From: Chlorobiota bacterium
Lineage (GTDB): Bacteria > Bacteroidota > Ignavibacteria > OLB7
Assembly (NCBI GenBank): GCA_016788565.1
Contig: JAEUSP010000065.1
Span: 47,395-111,394 of the forward strand
Direction: 5' to 3'
DNA: 64,000 nt
In this document: piece by piece, positions 43,916 to 52,729 of the stretch
Layout of the letters: each line of letters opens with the position of its first letter
How positions within the stretch are numbered: position 1 is the first letter of the stretch
Program-made: the position numbers and the translations under genes
Notes under the pieces: generated by a model
The model's input: the letters and a program-made list of their open reading frames with translations, nothing else
Told to the model about the DNA's origin: nothing
Databases searched by the model: none

Positions 43916-46483
43916 ATGCGATTCATAAGAATAAAATTTCTGACAGCATTTTTCGGATCGTTTGTTTTATGCTTCTACAGTAACTCCATTTGTTATAGTC
44001 AACTAGTAGCTTCTTATCCTTTCACATCAGGTCAAGCATTGGATGTGAGTGGTAATGGCTTGCATGGTGCGGTCGTTAATGCAGTGCCTGCATGTGACCG
44101 TTTCAGTAATCCAAATTCAGCTATGTTTTTTAATGGTTCTGCTTATATCACTATTCCCCATAGCGATAAGTTGTCATTCGGAAATCGTGGCTTTACTTTA
44201 TGTGCTTGGATTAAATTCTGTCAAAGGGTAGGAGATTATGCTGGGATTATTTCTAAAGGACCCGAAAAAATCTTTTATCCTGGATACCAGTTGACCATAA
44301 CAGGGCAAGGAAGAATAACAACACAAATAGGGGATTCTACAGGATATGGCATTGAGAGAAGAGGTAGCACACTATTAAATGATGGTAAATGGCATTTTGT
44401 AGTCTTAGTTGTAGGAGCCTCAAATTCAACTTTGTTAGTGAATTTATATGTAGATGGGAAATTAGAATCTTATGGACAAAAATATACCCCACGTGGTGGT
44501 CTTGATGCCTCACTCCATTATACAGAACCACTATTCATTGGTAAAGAGCGAAATTCAGAGGTGAGCTTTCGTGGCACAATTGATGATGTTGAAATGTATA
44601 ATCAGCCTTTAACTCAACAGCAAATCATATCTATGTATAGTCGCAATAACTGGCCAGTAAAAAATCCAATTTCATTTATTGAAGGGACTGATACTATCGT
44701 CATTTGTAATGGTCAATCTACATCCTTAGTCGCACGTAAGATTATATGCTATGAAGACTATCAATGGTCAACAGGTGAGAAACAGCAAACCATATCTGTT
44801 AACATGGCAGGTACTTATATAATACAAGCTACAGACATCAATGGTTGTATAGATAGAGATACAGTTGTGGTTGTAGAGTGTGAACGAGCTGACGGACTAA
44901 TTGCTTATTACCCATTTAATAACAACGCATATGATAGCACTCTTAATAGACTGAATGGCGTAGTAAAAGGTGCAGTTAGTGTGTGTGATCGTTTCGATCA
45001 ACCTCATAGCGCATATGCTTTTGATGGTAAGTCTTCTATTGAAATCCCACATAACCCTAAGTTGGCCTTTGGTGCTTCTAATTTTAGCATATGCGCTTGG
45101 GTTAAATTCTGCCAACCACTTTCTGATTACGCAGGAATTGTATGTAAAGGGCCAATAGATGTATTTTATCCAGGGTATCAATTGACAGTTGCAGGAAGAA
45201 ATAAACTGACAACACAAGTAGGAGACTCAAGTGGATATGGAATTGAGCAGCGGGGTAATTCTAATTTAGATGACAACAAATGGCACTTTGTCGTACTTAT
45301 TGTATCTCCAGTTAGAAAAAACAATCAATACATAACAATGTATGTTGATGGAAAACTAGAAAAAAACAGTACAGTTTATTCTCCTCAATCTGGATTAAAT
45401 GCTTCTCTTGGAAATGAATCTCCACTGTACATTGGAAAAGAGCGAAATTCAAAAGTTTTTTTTAAAGGCTTTATAGATGATGTTAGAATTTATCAAGGGA
45501 GCATATCGGATTCCTTAATTCAAACCTTATATCGTGAAAATAGTTGGAATAATGATAATTCAGACTTAACAATTAACATAGAAGGAAAAACTGTGTTATG
45601 TCCCAATGACTCCACCATTATTAATAGTAGCGGATGCTATGCTCGTTGGTTGTGGTCAACAGGTGATACAACCTCTTCAATAATTGTTCGAAAATCAGGG
45701 GTTTATACCTTAACAGTAACTGATTACACAGGCTGTCAAACCAGCAAAGCAATTGCAATTACTGATGGGGAAGGAGGTCTATTAAAAACAAATTTGAGTA
45801 AAGCATATAAGGTCTATCCAGGAACTTCACAAACGATAGCCCTTACGCTTGAGTCTAATATTGATAGATTTAAAATCAATCAATTTGATTTGGAGATGCA
45901 ATACGATCGAGGAGTAGTTCAATTTGAGAAAATTGAAATTAAAAATTCATTATTAGATAAATGGAAAATATCTATTGTAAAACAGGGCGGTGAAGAATGT
46001 AAAGCGATTTTTCAAGCACCTGATAATATGGCAATAAAGGGCGAAGGAGTATTAGCCTATATTACTTTTAAAACTCACATTGGGGATACTCTTTCTAGCC
46101 TAATTCCTTATAAAATTACACCAATTATTCAAGGATGTGATATACAAACCCAAATTGATCCTGGATTTATATCCATTGACTCATCGCTTTGTGGAATTAA
46201 ATTTAGATTGATAGAAGCTATTGATCAAAAAACGATTCTGTCCAATCTCTCCTTTAATAAAAAAGACAATTCGATAGAATTTAAATTGCATAATCCAATG
46301 GAACAACAAATATCTATAAATCTTTATGATATGAACGGTTGCTTAGTGTGTACAATATTGAATGAATATGTTTTAAAAGGAGAACATCGGCTGTTGAAAA
46401 AAATATCAGATCTTTCATCAGGAATATACTGTCTTGTACTTAACACTGAAACTCAACGATCATCCACCTTGATTACCAATTAA
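43916..46483 (+). CDS. Secreted protein with two LamG-like domains and sorting-type C-terminus
   Basis: An 855-residue exported protein; signal peptide about residues 1-28. It has two paralogous LamG/concanavalin-A-like domains at about 30-240 and 327-545, each with YAGI.xKGP, FYPGYQLT, GDSxGYGIExRG and KWHFVVL. Each is followed by a short Ig-like segment (QWSTGEKQQTISVNMAGTY; LWSTGDTTSSIIVRKSGVY). Residues about 640-760 resemble a cohesin-like beta domain, and the last 90 (SINLYDMNGCLVCTILNEY) a type A sorting domain. LamG domains bind glycans or proteins. It is paralogous to the next gene, 6 bp away. Ligand unknown. Confidence 0.8.
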   Translation: MRFIRIKFLTAFFGSFVLCFYSNSICYSQLVASYPFTSGQALDVSGNGLHGAVVNAVPACDRFSNPNSAMFFNGSAYITIPHSDKLSFGNRGFTLCAWIKFCQRVGDYAGIISKGPEKIFYPGYQLTITGQGRITTQIGDSTGYGIERRGSTLLNDGKWHFVVLVVGASNSTLLVNLYVDGKLESYGQKYTPRGGLDASLHYTEPLFIGKERNSEVSFRGTIDDVEMYNQPLTQQQIISMYSRNNWPVKNPISFIEGTDTIVICNGQSTSLVARKIICYEDYQWSTGEKQQTISVNMAGTYIIQATDINGCIDRDTVVVVECERADGLIAYYPFNNNAYDSTLNRLNGVVKGAVSVCDRFDQPHSAYAFDGKSSIEIPHNPKLAFGASNFSICAWVKFCQPLSDYAGIVCKGPIDVFYPGYQLTVAGRNKLTTQVGDSSGYGIEQRGNSNLDDNKWHFVVLIVSPVRKNNQYITMYVDGKLEKNSTVYSPQSGLNASLGNESPLYIGKERNSKVFFKGFIDDVRIYQGSISDSLIQTLYRENSWNNDNSDLTINIEGKTVLCPNDSTIINSSGCYARWLWSTGDTTSSIIVRKSGVYTLTVTDYTGCQTSKAIAITDGEGGLLKTNLSKAYKVYPGTSQTIALTLESNIDRFKINQFDLEMQYDRGVVQFEKIEIKNSLLDKWKISIVKQGGEECKAIFQAPDNMAIKGEGVLAYITFKTHIGDTLSSLIPYKITPIIQGCDIQTQIDPGFISIDSSLCGIKFRLIEAIDQKTILSNLSFNKKDNSIEFKLHNPMEQQISINLYDMNGCLVCTILNEYVLKGEHRLLKKISDLSSGIYCLVLNTETQRSSTLITN

Positions 46484-46489
46484 AAGGCA

Positions 46490-48388
46490 ATGAAACTAAC
46501 ACAGCACTCAATTAAGATCATACTCGTTATAATCAGCTGTTATAGTGCTTATGGTCAAAATCCTGTTGCATATTTTTCATTTAGTGGAAATGCTAATGAT
46601 AGTAGTGGTAATAATTTACATGGTACAGTTGTAGGAGCGCAATTAAGTTGTGATAGATTTGGTTTGCCAAATAGTGCTTATTCGTTCGATAGAAATGATT
46701 TTATTCAAGTGAGCCATAACACTAAGTTAACATTTGGTGCCAACTCTTTTTCTTTAGCAGCATGGATCAAGTTCTGTAATTCTCAGGCTGAGTATGCAGG
46801 TATTATAGCTAAAGGCCCAACTACAATTTTTTATCCGGGCTATCAGCTAACAATTGCGAGTCAAAACAAGCTCACTACGCAGATTGGAGATTCAAGTGGA
46901 TACGGTATTGAACGTAGAGGGCGGACAAGTTTAGATGATGGGAAGTGGCATTTTGTAGTATTGAACGTTAGTCCTACATCAAGTTCCCAAGAGATAGTGG
47001 AGTTATATGTAGATGGGGTATTAGAAGCATATGACCAAAAATATACTCATAAAGCAGGCCTTGATGCTTCATTGAATTATACTAACAATCTCTTTATCGG
47101 TAAAGACCGCAACTCTACTCAGTTCTTCAAAGGCTCCATAGACGACATCCGAATCTACCGAGGGGTATTGTCCGATTCACTTATTCAGGCATTGTATCAT
47201 GAAAATGGATGGCCTAATGCTGTTCCAAGCCTAAAAATTATCCCTAATGGCCCAACAGAGTTCTGTGAAGGGAGTAGCGTTACTCTAACGGCTCCTAACT
47301 GCATTCGCTCTTATCAGTGGTCGAACGGTGCTACAACTTCTTCTATTGTGGCCACTACGTCAGGAATATACCGGTTAACGGGGTATGATGTCGATGGTTG
47401 TGTAGTCACAGATGACTCTATTACTGTTAAGGCTGTTAATTGCAATCCTGACACTGCTACGGGTGATTTTATTTTCAATATCCCCAGTAATTGCCCAGGA
47501 AACAGCGAGCAACTGGGTATCCCATTCGTGAACACCTATTATTCGGACACACTAATTGGTGTTCGTTTTTCTAGTCCTTACTCTACTGCTTTCTCGTACA
47601 ACGGGTCGTTACCCAGATATTTACCCCCCACAGTACCTGTGGTTTTGCCCATAACTTTCCGCTGGATTAAGCCAGGTGTTCAGAGTGTAGTGATGACGTT
47701 GGTAACTTCATCGGGACGCCAACACCGGATTTTATTAAAAACCCCAGTCGGAAACGCTGCAAGCCCTTTCTTAACCCCGGTGCAAATCCGTACTGGCCTA
47801 AAATCTGCTCCGTTTGATACCTGCATAACCGTCAATAACTTGTTAGATGCAGGCGTTACAGTAACCGATACTGTATGGATTGGACGGAGCAGAGTTGCCA
47901 GATTGCTATCCCCAGCATTCCCCTTTTATGTTGGGCCTAAAGGAGCAGTACAATTATGCTTCCGTGTGGAACCCTCGGCAACCGCAGCTATTGACACTAT
48001 GTTTCTTGCTGGGGCGAATGCTCCTAAAAATTGCCTTGCATGTTTTTATCAGCCCATCGAAGTAAGCACTGGCCCACCAAGGCCACAGATTTCTTCGATA
48101 GCAGATAACAACCCTGTAACCGGTGAAGTTCGATTATCTACTTCAGTATATCCAAACCCTGCTCGTGGCGAACTAACCTTGCAGGTAGCATCGCCTGCTG
48201 CTATGGTGGTAAAAGTGATGCTTGTTGATAACGCTGGAAGAACCGTGATGGAGATACTTAATCAGCATTTATACCAGGGAGATAATCTGATCCCAGTAAT
48301 TACCCACAACATAACCTCGGGGCGTTATATGCTTATTGTCCAATCTTCTTCAGCAAGAAGTACAAACGCTATAACCATTCAACAGTAA
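46490..48388 (+). CDS. Secreted LamG-domain protein with T9SS type A sorting domain
   Basis: A 632-residue exported protein: signal peptide about 1-22 and a LamG domain at about 25-240. Over a 43-residue core the first LamG domain of the neighbouring gene matches at 34 positions by my hand count. An Ig-like segment follows (QWSNGATTSSIVATTSGIY), then a beta-rich region (about 325-540), then a C-terminal T9SS sorting domain starting VYPNPARGELTLQV and ending SGRYMLIVQSS. The N-terminal half is AT-rich and the C-terminal half closer to the host composition, so the gene may be a mosaic. Probably surface-attached. Confidence 0.8.
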   Translation: MKLTQHSIKIILVIISCYSAYGQNPVAYFSFSGNANDSSGNNLHGTVVGAQLSCDRFGLPNSAYSFDRNDFIQVSHNTKLTFGANSFSLAAWIKFCNSQAEYAGIIAKGPTTIFYPGYQLTIASQNKLTTQIGDSSGYGIERRGRTSLDDGKWHFVVLNVSPTSSSQEIVELYVDGVLEAYDQKYTHKAGLDASLNYTNNLFIGKDRNSTQFFKGSIDDIRIYRGVLSDSLIQALYHENGWPNAVPSLKIIPNGPTEFCEGSSVTLTAPNCIRSYQWSNGATTSSIVATTSGIYRLTGYDVDGCVVTDDSITVKAVNCNPDTATGDFIFNIPSNCPGNSEQLGIPFVNTYYSDTLIGVRFSSPYSTAFSYNGSLPRYLPPTVPVVLPITFRWIKPGVQSVVMTLVTSSGRQHRILLKTPVGNAASPFLTPVQIRTGLKSAPFDTCITVNNLLDAGVTVTDTVWIGRSRVARLLSPAFPFYVGPKGAVQLCFRVEPSATAAIDTMFLAGANAPKNCLACFYQPIEVSTGPPRPQISSIADNNPVTGEVRLSTSVYPNPARGELTLQVASPAAMVVKVMLVDNAGRTVMEILNQHLYQGDNLIPVITHNITSGRYMLIVQSSSARSTNAITIQQ

Positions 48389-48393
48389 AGGGA

Positions 48394-49800
48394 TTGCGCA
48401 CGATTCTCCGGCAATTAGAACAATGGGTTCCTAAGCCTTTACGGGGTTTAGGAACCCATTACTATGAAATGCTACCGGCAGCGATCCGATACGGCCGTGT
48501 TTACCGTGACGCAGTGAAATTCTTAGAGCAATCGCAGTTTTGGGCAAAAGAACAGCATGATGAGTATCAACTCAAAATGCTTCACTTATTGTTAGCACAC
48601 GCAGTATCCCATGTTCCGTTCTACCGGGATTTATACCAGAGTCATAAAATTCAAGTTGAGGATGTGAGGTCAGTACATGATGTACAGTATTTACCTACAG
48701 TACAAAAAACAGATTTACAGACCTACCTACAACAAATAAAAACTGAAAATTATCCCTCTTCTAAATTCCAGTACCATACAACTGGTGGATCAACTGGCCG
48801 ACCAGTAGGGTTATATTGGGAATCGGACAGAACAGTGCCTTTGGAGCGCGCATTTATTAGAAGGCAGTGGAATTGGGCTGGTTTTGATATAGATCATGAT
48901 CGCTCAGTAATCTTACGAGGAATCCCTACTGCATCAGGAAAAACAATCGAAAAAATATCAAACAAAAAACTCCGACTCTCAACATATCATTTAACCCCAG
49001 CGATTATTGAGCAATACATAAAAGCAATTCAAGATTTTAAGGCTGTTGCAATTCAAGCCTATCCTTCAGCTGCGTACATTGTTGCTCAATATATTCTGGA
49101 GCGTGGGGGAACAAAATTTCCTTCGTTGAAAATTGTTTTATGCGGTTCCGAGAATATGTACGACTGGCAGCGCAACATCATTGAGCAAGCATTCGGATGC
49201 AAAACATATAGTTGGTATGGGTTAAGCGAATATGTTGCCTTAGCTGGAGAATGTAAACATTCACGAAAATATCATTGCTATTCGGAATATGGAATTACTG
49301 AAATAATCAAAGAGAATGGCCAGCAAAGCAAGGGAGGAGAGAGTGGAGAAATCATTGCAACTGGGTTCAATAATTTTGCCTTTCCATTAATTCGATATAG
49401 AACGCAAGATGTTGCCACAGTTTCTTCGAATCAGCAATGTCAGTGTGGGAGAAATTATTTGCTCCTTGATAGAATTGAAGGGCGGTTACAAGAAATGATG
49501 GTATCCAAAAATGGAAATTTAATATCTATGACAGCTATCAACATGCACTCTGATGTTTTCGATAACCTCTATCAATTTCAATTTTATCAAGACACCCCTG
49601 GGAAATTAATTATGAAGCAAGTTCGTCGCGCTGCTTTTTCACAGGAAGATGATAAGAAAATTAACTACGAACTTCAACAAAAAATTGGAGATCAGTTTGA
49701 TGTAGAATGCGTTGCTGTTGATTCGATTGAAACGACAGAGCGAGGGAAGTCGAGGTTCCTAATACAAAAGATACCAATTGAAAATAGAGGGTTTGCGTGA
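48394..49800 (+). CDS. CapK/PaaK-like adenylate-forming enzyme
   Basis: A 468-residue member of the phenylacetate-CoA ligase-like (PaaK/CapK) family. The nucleotide-binding loop YHTTGGSTGRPV is at about residues 128-139. YGLSEYVALAGEC is the adenylate-binding motif, and PLIRYRTQDVA with CQCGRNYLLLDRIEGR closes the N-terminal domain before a small C-terminal domain. Relatives near polysaccharide genes (CapK) probably activate a carboxylic acid for polymer modification. The substrate here is unknown. The start is uncertain: TTG at 48394 is the first in frame, with AAAGGGA very close upstream. It ends exactly where the convergent DUF362 gene ends. Confidence 0.82.
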   Translation: MRTILRQLEQWVPKPLRGLGTHYYEMLPAAIRYGRVYRDAVKFLEQSQFWAKEQHDEYQLKMLHLLLAHAVSHVPFYRDLYQSHKIQVEDVRSVHDVQYLPTVQKTDLQTYLQQIKTENYPSSKFQYHTTGGSTGRPVGLYWESDRTVPLERAFIRRQWNWAGFDIDHDRSVILRGIPTASGKTIEKISNKKLRLSTYHLTPAIIEQYIKAIQDFKAVAIQAYPSAAYIVAQYILERGGTKFPSLKIVLCGSENMYDWQRNIIEQAFGCKTYSWYGLSEYVALAGECKHSRKYHCYSEYGITEIIKENGQQSKGGESGEIIATGFNNFAFPLIRYRTQDVATVSSNQQCQCGRNYLLLDRIEGRLQEMMVSKNGNLISMTAINMHSDVFDNLYQFQFYQDTPGKLIMKQVRRAAFSQEDDKKINYELQQKIGDQFDVECVAVDSIETTERGKSRFLIQKIPIENRGFA

Positions 49801-51282
49801 TTATTCCGCAAGTGAATTCTTATCTAATTCAACATGGTTAAGCCATCCTGAAGGGGGACGAAACAACATCAAAGGGGCGTTACCTTGATAATCTGGTATG
49901 TTTGAATGCCATTTAATTCTGTTAGTGTCGTTATTATGAATTTTATATTTGGAAAGAACAAAAGCTGATGTGAACATTTTAACTTTTTGCCAGTCAATAC
50001 CGATTACTGTTGTTGCAGCTATGTCAACCAACAAGGGATTAGCACCGCCAATAATTAGTCCACTATTAATTGGATCAGGGGTTAATGGGCCTTCACCTTC
50101 TCCCCCAATAATACCATCAATAATAGAAAAATATCTTCGCTGAGGCGTTTCTTGCATCACTCCATTTTTATCGGCATAGAGAACAACTTTTGTTAAATCT
50201 AGAGCAGATCGCCAAGTTGTGTCATTCCCCCACCAGTCTCCTTTAACAAAATTCTGCTTTGATTGAAAACGCCGTAAAATGAATTTATCAATAGCATGCC
50301 ATCCTACATACGCATACTTTCCCCAAGAGTGATGTTTCCATAGTAAAAAATCCTTGAGCTTTCTATCAATTTTATTGTTAAAGGTGTCGTTGGAGAATTC
50401 ATCGCCGCCTTTGTCAGGTGATCCAACAGTAAAATGAGGCAAGTAATTTTTCTCGCCATTAATACCGATTAAATTTTTGATATTTAGAGTTACGCCAACT
50501 TTTCGATGAACTTTTAATTTGGGAATGCTGATAAATACATCCGAATTTAGAATTGTACGTGCTATGTTGTAGCGATTTTGCTTTTCATTATGAAATTGCC
50601 GAGTTTTATCCCGATCATAATCAGCTCCATAGTAGTTTTTGTTTTTTACAGAAGCGTACTCGCTATCTTGATCTAATGGAACAGTAATGTAGCCATCGGG
50701 GTCGCCTTGTAGTTTAATGCGCTCCCAAATCACTCCACCATGACGGTACACAGTCCATTCCTTGCGTAAATCTCGTAGCTCAATTGATAAAGTCTCTGTT
50801 CGTTTTTTCTGGTAATACTCAAATAAAGTATCAAGCCCATTAACTACCATAAGTTTATTGAAATTAGTATCCCCCTGCGGAGCATCTGCGACGATAATTG
50901 CCCCTTTTCCTTGTAGTGCAATCCACACATAATCCATAATAGCGCGGATTATCGAGCCATGCGTAATAACACACTCAATCGGCTTGCCAAGACGGTGATG
51001 ATGACGAACAAAATTCGGTTTTAGAACAACATTATCGTTTGGTTGTATTAATTCGGACAATGGATTCCATTGTGGGGTGCCGTAATGTTCAGCGTCCAGA
51101 CCAAGTTGGTGAAAAAGCTGGCGTACGGAATCATACGCAGAGTTGTCTTCAGTGCTGATTTCAGCAAATGGATACTCAGGATAGCGGGTTGATGGATGGA
51201 ACCCCGCATTCGTCTCCGGGTTGGGATAATGCCAATTCCCTTGAACAAGGCCAACATCATTGTTATTAATGGAGTTTATCAT
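49801..51282 (-). CDS. DUF362-domain protein
   Basis: A 493-residue soluble protein with no signal peptide. DUF362 hallmarks are visible: VVLKPNFV, the ITHGSIIRAIMDYV helix, an IIVADAPQGDTNF loop, DVFISIPKLKVHRKVGVTLNIKNLIGI and the C-terminal GIIGGEGEGPLTPDP with GGANPLLVDIAA. The family function is poorly known; some members carry ferredoxin-like clusters, but no cysteine cluster is present here. Its stop directly abuts that of the PaaK-like gene with no bases between. DUF362 and CapK-like genes are often found in cell-surface polymer clusters, so a joint role is possible. Confidence 0.8.
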   Translation of the reverse strand: MINSINNNDVGLVQGNWHYPNPETNAGFHPSTRYPEYPFAEISTEDNSAYDSVRQLFHQLGLDAEHYGTPQWNPLSELIQPNDNVVLKPNFVRHHHRLGKPIECVITHGSIIRAIMDYVWIALQGKGAIIVADAPQGDTNFNKLMVVNGLDTLFEYYQKKRTETLSIELRDLRKEWTVYRHGGVIWERIKLQGDPDGYITVPLDQDSEYASVKNKNYYGADYDRDKTRQFHNEKQNRYNIARTILNSDVFISIPKLKVHRKVGVTLNIKNLIGINGEKNYLPHFTVGSPDKGGDEFSNDTFNNKIDRKLKDFLLWKHHSWGKYAYVGWHAIDKFILRRFQSKQNFVKGDWWGNDTTWRSALDLTKVVLYADKNGVMQETPQRRYFSIIDGIIGGEGEGPLTPDPINSGLIIGGANPLLVDIAATTVIGIDWQKVKMFTSAFVLSKYKIHNNDTNRIKWHSNIPDYQGNAPLMLFRPPSGWLNHVELDKNSLAE

Positions 51283-51394
51283 GGCTGTCTGTGTTGTGAG
51301 TTTGTAGAAATAAAATTGTAGTCATCAGAAGCATTGAAATGGCTACTTTTACGCGGCCTTGTGCCGGCTATAACCTTGTCAATAAAAACTACAC

Positions 51395-52153
51395 ATGAAC
51401 CTCTCATTACTTACGGCAACGTTTTTCTGCCTAATCACCGCGATTGCTTTCGCCCAATCCCCCGATTCCCCCCCCCAGAAAACTATCTATGTTTCTGGGG
51501 TGGCCGAGGCTGTGGTGGAGCCGGATGAGGCACTGTTCTTGGTGCTGATCCAGACGAAGGATGTGAACATTGATTCTGCCCTGGACAAAAATGCTAAAGT
51601 TTGGGGGAAGTTCCTTGATCTGATGAAGCAGATGAATATCCCTGACAATCTTCTCCAATCCGATCGTGTGGAAATCGAACCCGAATACTTGGGGAAAACG
51701 CCAGAGTATAGCATTGCCCGTGGCAAAAGCTCCTACAAAGAAGCCGATGAACCTACCGTCCATGAGTACTCGGTGGAACGGCGCGTTGCCGTTACCCTGA
51801 AATCCTTGAACAACTACACGGAATTTCTTGCAAAAATCTTGAAGTTGGATGTAAAAATTAGCACATCCCCCATTGTGCGCCTTTCCACCATTGATGCTAA
51901 ACGGGAGGAATTACGATTGGCCGCCATCCGTAACGCGAAAGAGCGTGCCGTTAGCCTTGCTGCCGAAATTGGTATTGGTGTCGGTGATGCTATTTACATC
52001 CGCGAGCGGGACGGATACTCACGGTATGACGACGAAGAGTATTCCCCCGCGCTCCGTGGTGGCGATGTAAGCTCCATGAGCAGAAACATTGCTCCGGGCA
52101 AGTTAAGCCTTCAATATGCCGTGACAGTGGTCTTTGAATTAGTGCCACGGTGA
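51395..52153 (+). CDS. SIMPL-domain (DUF541) periplasmic protein
   Basis: A 252-residue exported protein with signal peptide about 1-21 (ending AFA). The mature part matches the SIMPL domain: TIYVSGVAEAVVEPDEALFL, then the two-lobed alpha/beta pattern with AAIRNAKERAVSLAAEIGI near residue 170 and a C-terminal AVTVVFEL strand. The family (E. coli YggE type) is linked to oxidative-stress tolerance and envelope function; the mechanism is unknown. Composition is back to the host type. A terminator follows at 52192. Confidence 0.88.
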   Translation: MNLSLLTATFFCLITAIAFAQSPDSPPQKTIYVSGVAEAVVEPDEALFLVLIQTKDVNIDSALDKNAKVWGKFLDLMKQMNIPDNLLQSDRVEIEPEYLGKTPEYSIARGKSSYKEADEPTVHEYSVERRVAVTLKSLNNYTEFLAKILKLDVKISTSPIVRLSTIDAKREELRLAAIRNAKERAVSLAAEIGIGVGDAIYIRERDGYSRYDDEEYSPALRGGDVSSMSRNIAPGKLSLQYAVTVVFELVPR

Positions 52154-52191
52154 CCCCCTCTCTGCTTGGAAAAAATCCATAAAAACATAGA

Positions 52192-52221
52192 ACGGGAGCC
52201 TACTGTCTGTTAGGCTCCCGT
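52192..52221 (+). terminator. Hairpin terminator after the SIMPL gene
   Basis: An 11 bp stem, arms ACGGGAGCCTA (52192-52202) and TAGGCTCCCGT (52211-52221), followed by CCTATTACTA, which is only weakly T-rich. Confidence 0.65.
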
Positions 52222-52411
52222 CCTATTACTACGATGCTCCGTCAGTGTTGTCTTGTCATCGTTCAGTCGTACAGTCCAATCTCAGTCCCTGGCTGACGTT
52301 GCATCATGTTCTGCTTGGTAGCACTTGGAGTGCGCTTCCCTCTCTCTCTCTCGTGCGCACAGTTCTCGGCTCTCCCTTGCAATCTATGTGGTGGATGTTT
52401 GTATGAAGGTT

Positions 52412-52542
52412 TTGGCGGAGGCGATGAATAACGTGTACCATATTTCCGTTACGTTGTCACCTGTATCGTTGCTCTCTGTTCTCTCTCTCTGTTGTGCTGT
52501 TCGCCAATGTTCTGGGTTATTCATCCTGATAACCTCCGCCAA
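52412..52542. other. Long-range inverted repeat in a 576 bp gene-free spacer
   Basis: TTGGCGGAGGCGATGAATAA (52412-52431) pairs with TTATTCATCCTGATAACCTCCGCCAA (52517-52542) apart from a six-base bulge, enclosing about 85 bases. The spacer 52154-52729 between the SIMPL and isocitrate dehydrogenase genes has no convincing ORF, but also CTCTCTCT-rich tracts near 52340 and 52480. This could be a structured RNA or a decayed repeat; nothing identifies it. Confidence 0.4.
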
Positions 52543-52654
52543 GAATGTTCGGATCTATTTTCAAGGTACCATGTTGTGTACCGGCTTCGGGGGGAACAAC
52601 GATAGGCGGGAAGAAAAGGTTAGCAGCAACCCCCAAAAAATTTTTAGGACGCAA

Positions 52655-52694
52655 AACAGAGCAGGCATGAAGAGGGAAAACTCTCCATGCCTGC
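52655..52694 (-). terminator. Terminator of the isocitrate dehydrogenase gene
   Basis: A 14 bp stem with one mismatch (arms 52661-52674 and 52681-52694, GCAGGCATG/CATGCCTGC core). On the minus strand it is followed by TCTGTTTTGCG and a later AAATTTTTTGG, moderately T-rich. Confidence 0.6.
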
Positions 52695-52729
52695 GGCTAT
52701 TTCTGGGAAGCAAACGGAGCTTGCGGGGA

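Larger units (their letters stand above)
43891..51300. other. AT-rich island
   Basis: From just after the mutase stop to the start of the DUF362 gene the composition is visibly AT-rich, with A/T-ending codons, unlike the GC-rich genes on both sides. It holds four genes: two LamG paralogues, a CapK/PaaK-like enzyme and a DUF362 protein. The second half of the second LamG gene (after about 47450) is less AT-rich. No transposase, integrase or tRNA was found at the edges. Horizontal acquisition is inferred from composition only. Confidence 0.7.

Noticed and set aside
52154..52729. A tRNA or known small RNA in the empty spacer
   Set aside because: No cloverleaf-compatible sequence or known RNA motif could be recognised by eye; only an inverted repeat was noted.
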